From the NCBI RefSeq assembly GCF_027579695.1, contig NC_083576.1:33400760-33464759 (forward strand): a DNA stretch of 64,000 bases, in the 5' to 3' direction. This DNA is from Neoarius graeffei. Its lineage: Eukaryota; Chordata; Actinopteri; Siluriformes; Ariidae. The translations under genes were made by a program, and so were the position numbers. Each line of letters begins with the position of its first letter. Position 1 is the first letter of the stretch. This document shows positions 33,364 to 44,638 of this stretch, in pieces. The notes beneath the pieces are model-generated. The model had not been told where the DNA came from, did no database searches, and worked only from the letters and a program-made list of their open reading frames with translations.

Positions 33364-33827
33364 TGTAATGGAAACTTCTAATAAACACTTCAGAATGCTT
33401 AGCAGTTGTCTTTTCAGTTATTTATTATAGTAGGTCATATAAAACAGATATTTAAAAATAGGAAAGGAAAAAGAAGAAGAGAAGAAGACACCACTTCTGA
33501 TGATGCCAAGAGTACGTGCACTCTGAGTCGTGTTTTAGTGGCTGTTATCTATTATACTCTAAAGGCATTCGCTTACTGCTCGCGTCTTCACGTGATTGGC
33601 TCAAGATTTTCTATGAAACTTTGTTAAAGCATGCACCTGGCATGCTTTGGTATGTGCAGGCGGATGCGTAGTTAGGGAGAACTCAGGCACCCTGCTTATC
33701 ACCACCAAGGCCACAGAAAGGCGATTGCAACATGGGAAAAACAACTTTCTCAGTACACTAGGCCACTTGAGCTCAACACACAGAAACACAGAGAATAGGA
33801 ATGTTCATCCACTAAATTTCCCTCACA
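33364..33827 (-). repeat. LTR-like insertion (solo LTR) in the split Tc1
   Basis: On the minus strand it begins TGTGAGGGAAATTTAG and ends CCATTACA, with AATAAATAA near its end (about 33418-33426), consistent with a 464-bp solo LTR. Flanks are CAAC (33360-33363) and TAAC (33828-33831), a possible 4-bp TSD with one change. Family unknown, and no coding content. Confidence 0.6.
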
Positions 33828-34222
33828 TAACTCTGGGATGTTGGTGGGTTTCCTCACATGAACTGCTCGCGTCAGGTCCTTCCACAACATTCCGATTGGA
33901 TTAAGGTCAGGACTTTGACTCGGCCATTCCAAAACATTAACTTTATTCTTCTTTAACCATTCTTTGGTAGCACAACTTGTGTGCTTAGGGTTGTTGTCTT
34001 GCTGCATGACCCACCTTCTCTTGAGATTCAGTTCATGGACAGATGTCCTGACCTTTTCCTTTAGAATTCGCTGGTATAATTCAGAATTCATTGTTCCATC
34101 AATAATGGCAAGCCGTCTTGGCCAAGATGCAGCAAAACAGACCCAAACCATGATACTACCACTACCATGTTTCACAGATGGGATAAGGTTCTTATGCTGG
34201 AATGCAGTGTTTTCCTTTCTCC
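33750..34222 (-). pseudogene. Tc1 transposase C-terminal half (split copy)
   Basis: The minus strand encodes KHGSGSIMVWVCFAAS, QQDNNPKHTS, where the Asp of NDPKH is Asn, and SPDLNPIGMLW, where the catalytic Glu of PIEMLW is Gly. So two catalytic residues appear lost. The end of the frame (33830-33750) runs into the LTR-like insertion. The N-terminal half is at 50996-51500. Confidence 0.85.
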
Positions 34223-34927
34223 TGTAGGTGCAATAGGCTTATCAAATCGGTCTCATGTAAAAAGGGATCAGTCTCATAAATTCATTAATCATTAATTCAA
34301 GTGTCTAATAGTTTATAGCTAAACTGTTAAAATCAATGGAATTACTTAGTGGTGATGTTGCGATAGTTTATTGAGTATTGTAGCGCTAATGTAATATGTT
34401 TATGAATGAATGAATGAATGAATGAATTTATTTATTTCGAACATGTATAAAAATGTATGTAACTATTTATACATACAAAAGAAAGAAAATGAAAAAAAGT
34501 GACAAAAAAAGAATAAATAAAATAATATAAAGAGCTAATACATTACAATACACCGCACATTGTTCGAAAAAGGAGTGGGAAGAAGTACAATACTTTTTTT
34601 AATTTCCCACCCCTTTTTAACTACCCCGAAATCCAAACTACATTAATACACTTATAAAAATATATACCACATATACACTTCATGATTATCCATATAAATA
34701 TATAATTACAAAAATAAATATATACTACATACCATATCCATATACATATATATACATATACACATAACTATCTATATAAATATATAATTACAAAAAAAAA
34801 ATATCTACTACATACTTATCCCTGTAAATATGAAGATATCTATCCCCATAAATAAATATATACCATATACTAAGCTAGTTCTAATATAACAATCAACCCT
34901 ATTCTATTTATCCCTCATCATCCTCCA

Positions 34928-37900
34928 TTAACATATTTCCTCTGCAATATACTTGTTTAAAAATATTTTTTTGTACCTTTTTTTAAACAGATTTATATTT
35001 GCACTTTGTTTTATTTCTGTCTCCAGTCTGTTCCATAAAGTCACCCCACAGCTCGATACACACATGCTTTTCATATTTGTTCGAACCTTTGGTTTTTTAA
35101 AATTTAGGTCTCCCCTTAGATTATATCCCCCCTCTCTCTCACTGAACATTCCTTGTATATTTTTTGGCAATAGATTATTTCTTGCTTTGTACATTATTTG
35201 TGCTGTTCTGAATTTGACCAGATCCATAAATTTCAACATGTGTGATTTTATGAATAGTGGGTTTGTGTGATCTCTGTATCCTGTTTTGTTTATTGTCCTT
35301 ATTGCTCTTTTCTGTATTGTACATATCGGCTGCAGAGTGGTTTTGTAGGTGTTTCCCCAGACTTCGACACAATAAGTCAGATATGGCAAAAATAATGAGT
35401 AATATAGAGTATGCAAAGATTTACAATCAAGAATATATTTTGTTTTCCACAGAATTGCCGAGCACTTTGCCAGTTTTGCTCGTACGTATCCTACATGAGG
35501 TTTCCAGCAGACTTTAGGATCCAAAATCACACCAAGAAATTTAATTTCCTGTACCATTTCTATCTTAGTATTGTCTATTATCAGTTCTACATTACAATCT
35601 ATTTTATGTCTCCCAAACAACATAATCTTTGTTTTGCTTAGATTTAATGATAATTTATTTTTGTCAAACCATAGTTTTAGTTTATTTATTTCAGTTGTGA
35701 TTATCTCTAAAGTCTGCTGCAAATTCTCACCGGAACAAAAAATATTGGTGTCATCTGCAAACAAAACAAATTTCAATTCTTGCGAAATTGTACATATGTC
35801 ATTGATGTATATTATGAATAATTTCGGACCTAATATTGACCCCTGTGGTACCCCGCATGTAATGTTCATGAAATCAGATTTATGGTCACCTATCTGCACA
35901 AACTGTTGCCTGTTTCTTAGATAGCTCGACAGCCAGCTCCACCCAACTCCCCTAACACCACACTTTTCTAGTTTACTTAATAATATACTATGATCAATAG
36001 TATCGAATGCTTTTTTTAGGTCCACAAATACTCCAATTGCTATTTTTTTATTGTCTATACTTTTTGTGATTTCCTCTATTAGTTCCATTAGTGCCATCGA
36101 TGTTGATCTGTCCGTTCTGAATCCATATTGACTGTCTGTAAGGAGGTTGTGTTTTTCAATGAATTTGTCCAGTCTATCTGAAAAAAGTTTTTCGAGTATT
36201 TTGGAGAATTGGGGGAGTAAAGAAACAGGCCTGTAGTTTGTGAAATGGTGTCTATCTCCGGTTTTAAACAATGGTATCACTTTTGCAATTTTCATTTTGT
36301 CTGGAAATGTACCTGATTGAAAAGATAAATTGCAGATGTGGGTGAGTGGTTTCACAATTCCCTCAATAACTGTCTTTACTGTTAACATGTCTATATCATT
36401 CCAGTCTGCAGAAGTTTTGTTTTTACATTTTCTTACAATTTGGATAATTTCTTCCTCATCAGTTGCAGTTAGAAAAATTGTACTTGGATTTCTGTCCCCC
36501 ATATCTTCTATGTCCCCACATTGTGTTGTTTCGGGTTCCTTTATTTTTGCCGCTAAATCTGGTCCCACATTTACAAAGAATTGATTAAAACCATTCACCA
36601 CATCCTCCATATTATTTATGGTCTTATCATTTACAGTGTAGTACTCTGGGTAATTTGTAGTTTTGGATCCATTTCTCACAATACCATTCAATACAGTCCA
36701 TATACCTTTAATATTGTTTTTATTTTTCTCCACTAATTTATTATAATAGTCTTTCTTACATATCCTCATAATATTAGTTAATTTATTTTTATATTTTTTA
36801 TATTTTTCCTCTGCCTCTATAGTTCGATGCTTTAAGAATTGTCTGTATAATATATTTTTCTTTTTGCAGGCATTTTGTAGCCCCTTGGTGACCCACTGAC
36901 TATTTGTATATTTATGTATATTACTGTATTTCTTTATAGGACAATTTTTATTATATAGTTCATTGAATATTATTAAAAATTCCTCATATGCTTTATCAAC
37001 ATCTTTTTCTTTATAAACTACATTCCAGTCCTGTATTATTAAGTCATTTTTTAGTGCAATCATGGTTTCTTCAGTTTTCATTCTTATATATTTATAATTT
37101 TTATTATCCTTTTTCTTGCTATAATTACAGTAATATACATTAAAAATAGGTAGGTGGTCACTGATGTCTGTTAATAGTAGACCGCTCTCTATATTATTTT
37201 CCAGGATATTAGTAAATATATTATCTATTAAAGTGGTGCTGTGAGAAGTGATCCTGCTTGGTCTGGTAATAGTTGGGTACAGTCCCATACTTAACATTGA
37301 ATTAATGAACTCTTCTGTCATTTTATGTTTCTTATGATTTAAGAGGTCGATGTTAAAATCACCACAGATGTACATGACCTTCTGAGTTGATTTTATAAAC
37401 ATACTTTCCATCCAATCTATAAAAACTTCTATGCTTGATCCAGGAGATCTGTATATACAGCTCACTATTATATTTTTCATTTTTTCACAGCATATTTCTA
37501 TTGTAATACACTCCATCCAATCATCAACAGCTACCGTCATTTTATTATTAATTTTATATTCCAAACTATTATCAACATATATTGCCACTCCCCCTCCTCT
37601 TTTGTTCTTTCTATTGATATAATTTAATTCATACCCGTTCAGCTCAAAATCTACTCCCATCTCATCGTTGATCCAAGTTTCTGATATGGCTATTATATTG
37701 AATGGAGTATTGAACTGACTGAGATATTCCTTCATTTTATGGAAATTGGCATACAGACTTCTGATATTGAAATGAATAATTGATATCTTATTTCCATCTC
37801 TGATCTTTGCATTGTATTGATATTCAGTGTAATACCGGCAGCTGATATTGATGTTGCTGAAAAGATTATTTTCCGGATCAATATTATTTTCCATATCTTG

Positions 37901-37972
37901 TATTTTGTGCTCAGTATAATGGAAAGTGTCCAGTTCTTGTGTCCAGTGTCCAGTGTCCAGTCCTTGTGTCAT
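34928..37972 (-). CDS. LINE ORF2: endonuclease and reverse transcriptase
   Basis: 1014 codons with no stop. The N-terminal apurinic-type endonuclease (about residues 60-280) has HFNIRSL, ISETWI, GDFNIDLL and SDHLPIF, covering the usual Asn, Glu, Asp and His residues. The RT (about 520-800) has NYRPVSLLPQFSKILEKL, YGFRTDRST, VFVDLKKAFDTIDH, GVPQGSILGP and the catalytic FADDTNIF. The tail includes RAIRTINKTGYRDHTNPLF. It would nick target DNA and reverse transcribe its own RNA there. The clade is in the jockey/CR1/L2 group; the exact clade is uncertain. The start codon is the first Met in frame; a later Met is possible because residues 1-30 overlap small GTCCAGT repeats. Confidence 0.92.
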   Translation of the reverse strand: MTQGLDTGHWTQELDTFHYTEHKIQDMENNIDPENNLFSNINISCRYYTEYQYNAKIRDGNKISIIHFNIRSLYANFHKMKEYLSQFNTPFNIIAISETWINDEMGVDFELNGYELNYINRKNKRGGGVAIYVDNSLEYKINNKMTVAVDDWMECITIEICCEKMKNIIVSCIYRSPGSSIEVFIDWMESMFIKSTQKVMYICGDFNIDLLNHKKHKMTEEFINSMLSMGLYPTITRPSRITSHSTTLIDNIFTNILENNIESGLLLTDISDHLPIFNVYYCNYSKKKDNKNYKYIRMKTEETMIALKNDLIIQDWNVVYKEKDVDKAYEEFLIIFNELYNKNCPIKKYSNIHKYTNSQWVTKGLQNACKKKNILYRQFLKHRTIEAEEKYKKYKNKLTNIMRICKKDYYNKLVEKNKNNIKGIWTVLNGIVRNGSKTTNYPEYYTVNDKTINNMEDVVNGFNQFFVNVGPDLAAKIKEPETTQCGDIEDMGDRNPSTIFLTATDEEEIIQIVRKCKNKTSADWNDIDMLTVKTVIEGIVKPLTHICNLSFQSGTFPDKMKIAKVIPLFKTGDRHHFTNYRPVSLLPQFSKILEKLFSDRLDKFIEKHNLLTDSQYGFRTDRSTSMALMELIEEITKSIDNKKIAIGVFVDLKKAFDTIDHSILLSKLEKCGVRGVGWSWLSSYLRNRQQFVQIGDHKSDFMNITCGVPQGSILGPKLFIIYINDICTISQELKFVLFADDTNIFCSGENLQQTLEIITTEINKLKLWFDKNKLSLNLSKTKIMLFGRHKIDCNVELIIDNTKIEMVQEIKFLGVILDPKVCWKPHVGYVRAKLAKCSAILWKTKYILDCKSLHTLYYSLFLPYLTYCVEVWGNTYKTTLQPICTIQKRAIRTINKTGYRDHTNPLFIKSHMLKFMDLVKFRTAQIMYKARNNLLPKNIQGMFSEREGGYNLRGDLNFKKPKVRTNMKSMCVSSCGVTLWNRLETEIKQSANINLFKKRYKKIFLNKYIAEEIC

Positions 37973-37999
37973 GATTGTAAATTGCTTTATTTGGCTCCC

Positions 38000-38695
38000 T
38001 CAGAATTTGTCCAGTTCCCCAATATCTCGGATGACCAAGATCTTGGCCTCTTCTGGAGATCCCCTCAACTTGATGAAAATCTTGCAGTTTTGTGTCCAAG
38101 TGTTTTGGATTTTCCCCTGTTTCCTTAGTAGTCTCGCCTTTTTTGCAATATCTGCATTTTTTTTTGTTAAGTGCTCATTTAAAAACACATCTGAGCCTTT
38201 CAGTTTCTTCCCTTGTTTTAACAATTGCATCTTATGCTTTCTGTTGGCAAATCTCATTATTACAGCTGGTTTGCCAGTGTTGCTTCTCCGTGGGAGAGGG
38301 TGACATGCTTCAATGTTATTGCTTTTTACCTCAATCCACTTGGAGTGCAGGAATGCTAACACCTGTTTCTCCACAGAGTTAGCATCCTCCTCATTCAGTT
38401 CCTCTCCATCTCTTCTCGCCACTGCTCCAGCATATGAGCGGGGTTGAATTTGCAGTCCGGTCACAATGATGTCATTCATCCGGGTGTACTGCTCCAGCTC
38501 CTCCACTCGGTTCTCGAGAATGGCGATCCTCTTTGCCTTCTCTGAATTCTGCAGCCTCAGAGCTTTGACCTCTTCTACCAGGTCCAGGATGGTCTTCTGC
38601 TGCACCCTGACAGCAGAGATTTCTTCCCCCAGAAAGTCGAGGGATTTTTTAATATCCTCAATCTCCTCGACCGTAGGAGCTTTCTTCGGGGGCAT
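38000..38695 (-). CDS. LINE ORF1: coiled coil RNA-binding-type protein
   Basis: 231 codons from the Met at 38695 (MPPKKAP). A coiled coil (residues about 10-75: FLGEEISAVRVQQKTILDLV to LENRVEELEQYTRMND) is followed by IIVTGLQI and a basic segment (MRFANRKHKMQLLKQGKKLK, FLNEHLTKKNADIAKKARLL). This matches the layout of ORF1 in fish L2-type LINEs, presumed to package element RNA. The frame stays open upstream to 38968 through the tandem monomers, but that part (repeating RERAERLRESGPRGCA) is more likely untranslated DNA, so I chose the internal Met. Confidence 0.85.
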   Translation of the reverse strand: MPPKKAPTVEEIEDIKKSLDFLGEEISAVRVQQKTILDLVEEVKALRLQNSEKAKRIAILENRVEELEQYTRMNDIIVTGLQIQPRSYAGAVARRDGEELNEEDANSVEKQVLAFLHSKWIEVKSNNIEACHPLPRRSNTGKPAVIMRFANRKHKMQLLKQGKKLKGSDVFLNEHLTKKNADIAKKARLLRKQGKIQNTWTQNCKIFIKLRGSPEEAKILVIRDIGELDKF

Positions 38696-38725
38696 TGCGT
38701 TTGTTATTACGCGGCCCGTTCCTGC

Positions 38726-38998
38726 GCAACCTCTCGGCCCGCTCTCGCGCAGCCTCGCTCCCGCGCAACCTCTCGGCCCGCTCTCGCGCAACCTCTCGGC
38801 CCGCTCTCGCGCAACCTCTCGGCCCGCTCTCGCGCAACCTCTCGGCCCGCTCTCGCGCAACCTCTCGGCCCGCTCTCGCGCAACCTCTCGGCCCGCTCTC
38901 GCGCAGCCTCGCTCCCGCGCAACCTCTCGGCCCGCTCTCGCGCAACCTCTCGGCCCGCTCTCGCGCAACCTCTCGGCCCGCTCTCGCGCAACTCTAGA
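38726..38998 (-). promoter_or_regulatory. GC-rich 23-bp tandem monomers at the LINE 5' end
   Basis: Ten full 23-bp units (GCAACCTCTCGGCCCGCTCT plus CGC on the plus strand) start at 38726, 38765, 38788, 38811, 38834, 38857, 38880, 38919, 38942 and 38965. Two shorter 16-bp variants lie at 38749 and 38903, and a partial unit at 38988. They lie directly upstream of ORF1. Tandem monomers at the 5' end act as promoters in some L1 families, so a promoter role is plausible but inferred. Confidence 0.8.
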
Positions 38999-39209
38999 TC
39001 TATAACATTCATATCACAACCAAATGGGCGAAGGCAATTAGAATATTTGTTTCGCAGAGGTTGGCACTCAGTGAATGTTGTAGCAATAGACAGGACACAG
39101 TTTATTCCAAAGATACCATTTATTGAAATAGCTGGCATGAATGAGCAAACTAATACTGATCAGATATAGCAGCCAAGGAATAATTCAATATAAATGGTGA
39201 TACAATGTA

Positions 39210-40964
39210 CCCCGATAGCAGAGGGTCGTTGAAACGATGTAGAGTTTTGGTCAGAATGGTCGGTTTCTGTCGTACGTCAGAAAATCAACGTTGAAACGGC
39301 GCCGTGAAACGTCGATTTCTCCGCCGTCTGAGAGGGTCGATTTATCACCGTTGAATCAACATGGGTAAAGGTTGATCTGTCGACCGTCAGAGAAGGTTGA
39401 ATATACGACGTTGAACCATCGTCACTTTTGCCGGCCAGTTTTCAACATTGGTAGGATGAGCAACTGGCCCGTAGCCAGGGGGGATCGGAGGGTTCGTTCG
39501 ATCCCCCCCCGCGACACCGCACCCCGGACACACATGCCTCAAGATTACTCAAGATTTATTCATTTGTTCATGTCCGATGAATATACATTGATTCACATTT
39601 AAATTTACAATATCAAATCCAGACTAATCAAAAAAGAAAAGTAGACTAAGTGAGGACGAGTTAGAAAAACGGGTTCATTTCTCCTATGTTTATGTTTACA
39701 CGTTTTGTTCAGACTGCTTTACACCCCAATCCAGTGGGTGGCGGTAATGCCCCCATTAGACCCCTTTCACTGACGTCACCCGAAACCGGAAGTAAACAAA
39801 CCCTGCGCCACATTGGAAGACCAACAAACTTGTGATTTGGGGGAAATAAAGGCAGCGCGCGGTATGTGAACCCACGAGGCACTTGGTTCATCATAAACCT
39901 ACAATGGTAAACTTTTGTGCTGTGTTAGGGTTCTAACAAAGCTGATGGGAAAGGTGAAAAGAAGTCTTTCTACAGAATACCAGCTGTGATTGAGACACAA
40001 GCAAACCAAGGAGCTTTCTGCCAGGAGACAGAGAGAGGATTTAGCTGCTTTATGCAGAGCGGATCTGAATACTTCAAGTCTATTTTGTTACTGGTAAGTC
40101 ACTAGGCTAGAGTGTTGTAGAACATTTTTTTAAATGTTTACTGAATAAAAACATCCTTAATTTTGTCAAATATTCTCTACTCTATATTTCATTTCTTTCT
40201 TTTGTTTTAATTTTCCTCCCTCCATCCCTCTTTGGATTTTAAATATAGTTTTTCCCCATGTCCAAATAATGAGGTAGGGTGGCATTTAGAAACCCATAGC
40301 CTACTGCTGACTTTCTTTATCAATGCTGCATCAAATTAATTTTGGTTATGTTTTTCTGTTTCCATGTACAGGTCTGCGCCGCAGGAGGAATAGGCCACAA
40401 TTATAAATAAATCATAAAATGTTTCTAAGAACTTGTTCAAGTGTGTTCTGTTCCTTATAAATGTTAAAAGTTATGCCTCATTAGATAGCTTGACAAACAT
40501 TAGGAGAGGTGCATTGTTGCATGCATTTTTATATCCTGTTGTACATTAAACAGGACGGAGCCTACGCACATTGATATAAATTAAGTTTCACTTTCATGGT
40601 TGAAGTATGCATGTGTGTGTTCATCCTAGGCAACAGCCCCGATGCTTTATTGTTAGCTAGTTTAATTTAGCCTGTTTTGCTTAATTTGTAGCCTTCCTGT
40701 TGTAAATAAAACAGGAAGTAAAGTTGGATGAATCATCGCCGAAAATTCAACTATAAATCGACCAAAATACGTAGTTGAATAAAGGGTGAAAGGGGGTCTA
40801 TTCTCTGTCGACCACCAGCCACTTTTCAACGTCGTTTCAACAGAAACTCGTATGAGCAAAGCGGTGTTGAATCAACGTCGGTGATCGACGGTGATTCGAC
40901 GGCGTATAGGTCGAAGAACATGCCGATGATTCCACGTCAAATCAACGACCCTCTGCTATCTGGG
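39210..40964 (+). mobile_element. DNA transposon with THAP exon (ISL2EU/Harbinger-like?)
   Basis: Terminal inverted repeats: CCCCGATAGCAGAGGGTCGT and its inverse at 40945-40964, flanked by TA on each side (39208-39209; 40965-40966). Subterminal CGTTGAA/TTCAACG motifs recur at both ends. A decayed THAP exon is the only coding trace. The class is uncertain: a TA duplication with a THAP exon suggests ISL2EU. Confidence 0.75.
39904..40093 (+). pseudogene. THAP domain exon, frameshifted
   Basis: It begins MVNFCAVLG, matching the start of many THAP zinc fingers, then a stop. Pieces continue in other frames: KKSFYRIPAVI, then ELSARRQREDLAALCRADLN. It ends at a splice-donor-like TTACTG/GTAAGT near 40092-40098. 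THAP is a C2CH DNA-binding domain. Several frame breaks make it non-functional. This is one of three THAP traces in the window. Confidence 0.65.
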
Positions 40965-41252
40965 TATACAAATAAGAATCAGTAGTGTATATGATGATGA
41001 TAACTAAGGCACTAACGGTGATCAGAAGTAATAAGATATATGCAAGTGTTAGTGTAGGGGCGAGTGGATGTTAAAATGTGAGAGGGAAATCACATGTATG
41101 TGTGTGTGTGTAAGAGTGTGTGTAAGTCAATGGAATGTGCATGCCTTGTGCTAGGCCTCGCCTGAAGGGGGATGGGCAAAAAGGAGAGCGCATGAGGGCG
41201 AGAGAGAGACAAAGGATCTGTAGTTTAAAAACTAGTCTTGGCTAGGCCTTAA

Positions 41253-42709
41253 AGGTGCCCTTCCACCAAAATTCTTTAAAACTGGCTCTTTTTAAAATAC
41301 CATAGTTCACTCCAAGTTGCATATGCATGCTGCATGTGAAAATGTAATTCTACTCCCATTCCCTGTATTAGCTTATGAAAGAAAATAGTCGGAAAAACAA
41401 GCGGATCTGAAAAAGCCATACGAAGTGACGTCACATCGAAAATTAGTATTCATGGCCTCACCCACCTTGGCTTGCGACCGCCTATGGGAAGAAAGTTCGG
41501 ATTTAAGCGCGAGGACAGATAGCAGAGCCCATCTCGTCAGTAGCTCACGAAGAGGACCTGACAGCAAACTGAAAACATATCTGGACAAGTTCGTGCCTGT
41601 GTTATTTGTGGCAGTAACACATCAACGTTGCATGTTTGGGGAGGCTGGGACCTCCCCTGCCCAAGTTACGAGTGTCCAAAGTCGGGCTGGAGCTGCCAAC
41701 AGAAACGAAACCTAAGCGGAGCGCCACGGCTCACCTCGGGGCGAATTACATCCTGAGGCACGGGGCTAGCCTGCCCTGGCAGTGCTGGTTCGTTGGGGAG
41801 AGGGCAGAGGTCGCTGGCTGCCAAGTTTGGGGAGGCTGGGACCTCCCCTGCCCGAGTTACGAGCATCCAAAGTCGGGCTGGAGCCGCCAACAGAAACGAA
41901 ACCTAAGCAGAGCAACGTTGCAAGATAGAAGAGGTGACCACAGTGACTTTTCAAACTTCGGTGCCTTCAGTAGTGGTTTTGCTTCGAGGTTGTTTTTAAT
42001 ACTTGGATCTGTAGTCAAGACAATCGACCACCAGCTCACAAGCTGTCAGTAAAACATGAACTTTTTGTTCAAAGGTTTTTGTTACAAAATAGCATGTTCA
42101 TATTCTCCATGTTAGCATGCATGACATGGTCACAAGCTAGGCAGGGATGAGAGTTTTCCGCTTTTCGGCGGATTTCCGCTTTTTCTGAGTAAAAAACAAC
42201 CTTTTTATATTATGCCAAATCCGTTGAGATTTTTTTTAAATTAATTTCGGGGGGTTGGGGTATGTTCCTTCATGTTGTTCAAACTTTATTAACTCCAACG
42301 ATGTTTACACATTATTTGTAAGTCGCCATCTTTAGTCTCGTTTAAATCTCGTTGAATGTGATGTAAAATTCGTGTTATCTACATTGTTATTGGTCAAAAC
42401 ATCGATGTCGAGACCATAATAGCCAATCAAAACAGTTTTTACAAAGACACCCACATCCGCTTGTTCTGACCCACTGGAGGTAGCGTCACAGTGCTGTTAG
42501 CCAATCAGAGGTAACACATTTGTATGTCATGAATATTAATGAGTAAGAGCTGGAATCCTGTCGTTCTCCCGCCACCCACTCCTCCACCAAACTAGAACAG
42601 CCTGAAACAGGAGAACCACAGCATTTTTTTCACCAAAACCGGCTCACAGGGCATTCAATCATACTAGAGACCACCGCACAATTAATGAAAAAACGATGCA
42701 AGGGGACCT
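41253..42709. mobile_element. TTAA-flanked DNA element with internal duplication
   Basis: TTAA at 41249-41252 and 42710-42713, with ends AGGTGCCCTT and, inverted, AGGTCCCCTT. An approximately 85-bp block with GGGGAGGCTGGGACCTCCCC occurs twice (about 41638-41722 and 41825-41911). No transposase core is visible. The target and ends suggest a Kolobok- or piggyBac-type non-autonomous element. Confidence 0.75.
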
Positions 42710-44193
42710 TTAAACCGAACTCCTACTCAACCCTTAGCTACTCCTGAAATCCCAATGTTGAGGAGTGTAGTGTGACAGGGGGAGTTAAAAGAGAGAGAGA
42801 GAGAGAAAACGCATGCATGACTAAATACAGATAGTAAACAAAGCAAATCAAACAAGAAGTGGTCTAAGATCGACTTTCATGTGAATCAAAATGCGTACAT
42901 TTAAACCATGAATTAATTCAAATAAACAACGCTCTTCACATTAACTATCCACAACTAAGACTAATGTAACCTACTTCAGCTCACACTATTAAGAGTAACC
43001 GCTGGAGTTTACAGATGCCTATACCACTATATGTTTACCTTTTGGACCAGCACATCAAAAGATTAGGCTCGCTACTGGAGAAAGGGGTATCAGAAATTGC
43101 ATTGAGTAGAAGAACAAAATGCACACAACTCACAGGTAAGTTTAATGTGTATTGTATTAACGCATAAACAAACAACAACAAAAATAATAATAATAAAGTT
43201 AGAATGTCCTTCAGTGCATGAAATGTCAAAATATCACTCCAGAAATGAAATATATAGATCAACCGGGTGGATAACAAAATCACAGTTCTTATCTCCAATT
43301 AGGTTGGCTCGCCACAACTGCTGGAAACTACCTCTACAGTATGGAAGTGATCACAGCACAAGAGTCCATGCGCCGCTCCCGGGTTTCACAGAAGAAGGAA
43401 AACCATAAAAAAGAAGAGACACACACAAAAAAACCCCGGCCTGTGCAGGCCAAACCAAGGTTACAATAATGTTCTTGATAACAACTACATATACATGCAT
43501 ATCCATATGAATTACAATCACTACAATAATTAAAATATGGCTAAACATCAACTTTGTCTCATGTCTTTCTTCATCTCCACTCACTCAGAACCATATGAGG
43601 TGAGCGCCATGTAACAATATAAACGAGCTATATATTTTCTTAGCATGAACATTTCTCCTTTAATACAACATATGAAATTAACAACTTGTTCATCCGTTCT
43701 AACTTAACTGGCATATATACACATTCAAAACGTCATTTATGAGTTAATGTCAATGGTCACTCACCAGAGATCAAAATCCTGTACACACATACAGTGGCAC
43801 TACGATCACAGCTCACGCCAATCCAGCTTCTAACCACTTTCAAAAACACAGGGGACATGGGAGTTTAACAACGTGCAATTTCGTAAATGGAACTTTCCAT
43901 CTTTCATATGTTAACAGTTTAAACTGGCAGCATAGCCAGCAATTTACTTACATTTCTTCTAGTGTCCGTTGCAAAAACACAAAATCCTCGCTCAGCCAGC
44001 GGACAAAACAATTTTTTTTTTTTTGTAATTCACTTTTTATTAGTTTTCAACAAGGAAAATATATACATACATATACCATAACATAAGTCAAACAAAGCCC
44101 AAACAGAGCCTTGACAAAAAAAAAAGAAAGAAAAAGACAAACAAACATTCAGCGGGAGTCCAACAGAGACAGTGTTACTATACCAATATAAAT

Positions 44194-44275
44194 ATCTCAT
44201 CTCATTATCTCTAGCTGCTTTATCCTGTTCTACAGGGTCGCAGGCAAGCTGGAGCCTATCCCAGCTGACTACAGG
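44194..44275 (-). mobile_element. SINE tail fragment in the L1 3' UTR
   Basis: Matches, in reverse, the last about 80 bp of the SINE at 28247-28626 (CAGCTGGGATAGGCTCCAGC to the GAGAT tail). The head is missing and I cannot see a TSD. Confidence 0.85.
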
Positions 44276-44638
44276 AGAATATACATACAAATGCAGACTG
44301 GTGACAGAAGTTAGCCTAAGGGTGCAACCCACCAGTGTATCAAGATACTGTGGAATAAGGGCCCCATATTTTCATATATAAGTCTTCCTTGTCTTGCAAC
44401 CTATAACTAAGTCGCTCGTAGGAAGCAATCTTGGCCATCTCATCAAACCATTCCTTCATCTGTACAACTTCTTTTGTTTTCCAGTTTTGCAACACTATCC
44501 TGCATCCAGTAATAAGTGCTGTTCTACACCATACCATCTGGTGGACAGTTAGAACCCTTTGGTAACACACCTAATAGACAAAGCAGCGGTTGTTGTACCA
44601 GAGTAGAGGACATTATAGTGTTAATAAAGGAAATAATC

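Larger units (their letters stand above)
34402..38998 (-). mobile_element. L2-like LINE with open ORF1 and ORF2
   Basis: 4.6 kb on the minus strand: a GC-rich tandem 5' end (38726-38998), ORF1 (38695-38000), 27 bp, ORF2 (37972-34928), a 525-bp 3' UTR, and a (TTCA)n tail at 34402-34428. Apparent full length, open frames and all visible catalytic motifs make it the best-preserved element here. I could not identify a clear TSD. It lies inside family D. Confidence 0.88.

Noticed and set aside
33017..34222. A truncated Tc1 copy independent of the fragment at 51000
   Set aside because: The two fragments are complementary with no overlap, join at the same base, have a TSD at the join and add up to full length, so one interrupted element explains both.
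38726..38998. Arg-rich protein repeat as a real N-terminal extension of LINE ORF1
   Set aside because: The open frames exist in several frames and on both strands because the 23-bp GC-rich unit lacks stops. The Met at 38695 with the normal ORF1 layout is a better start.
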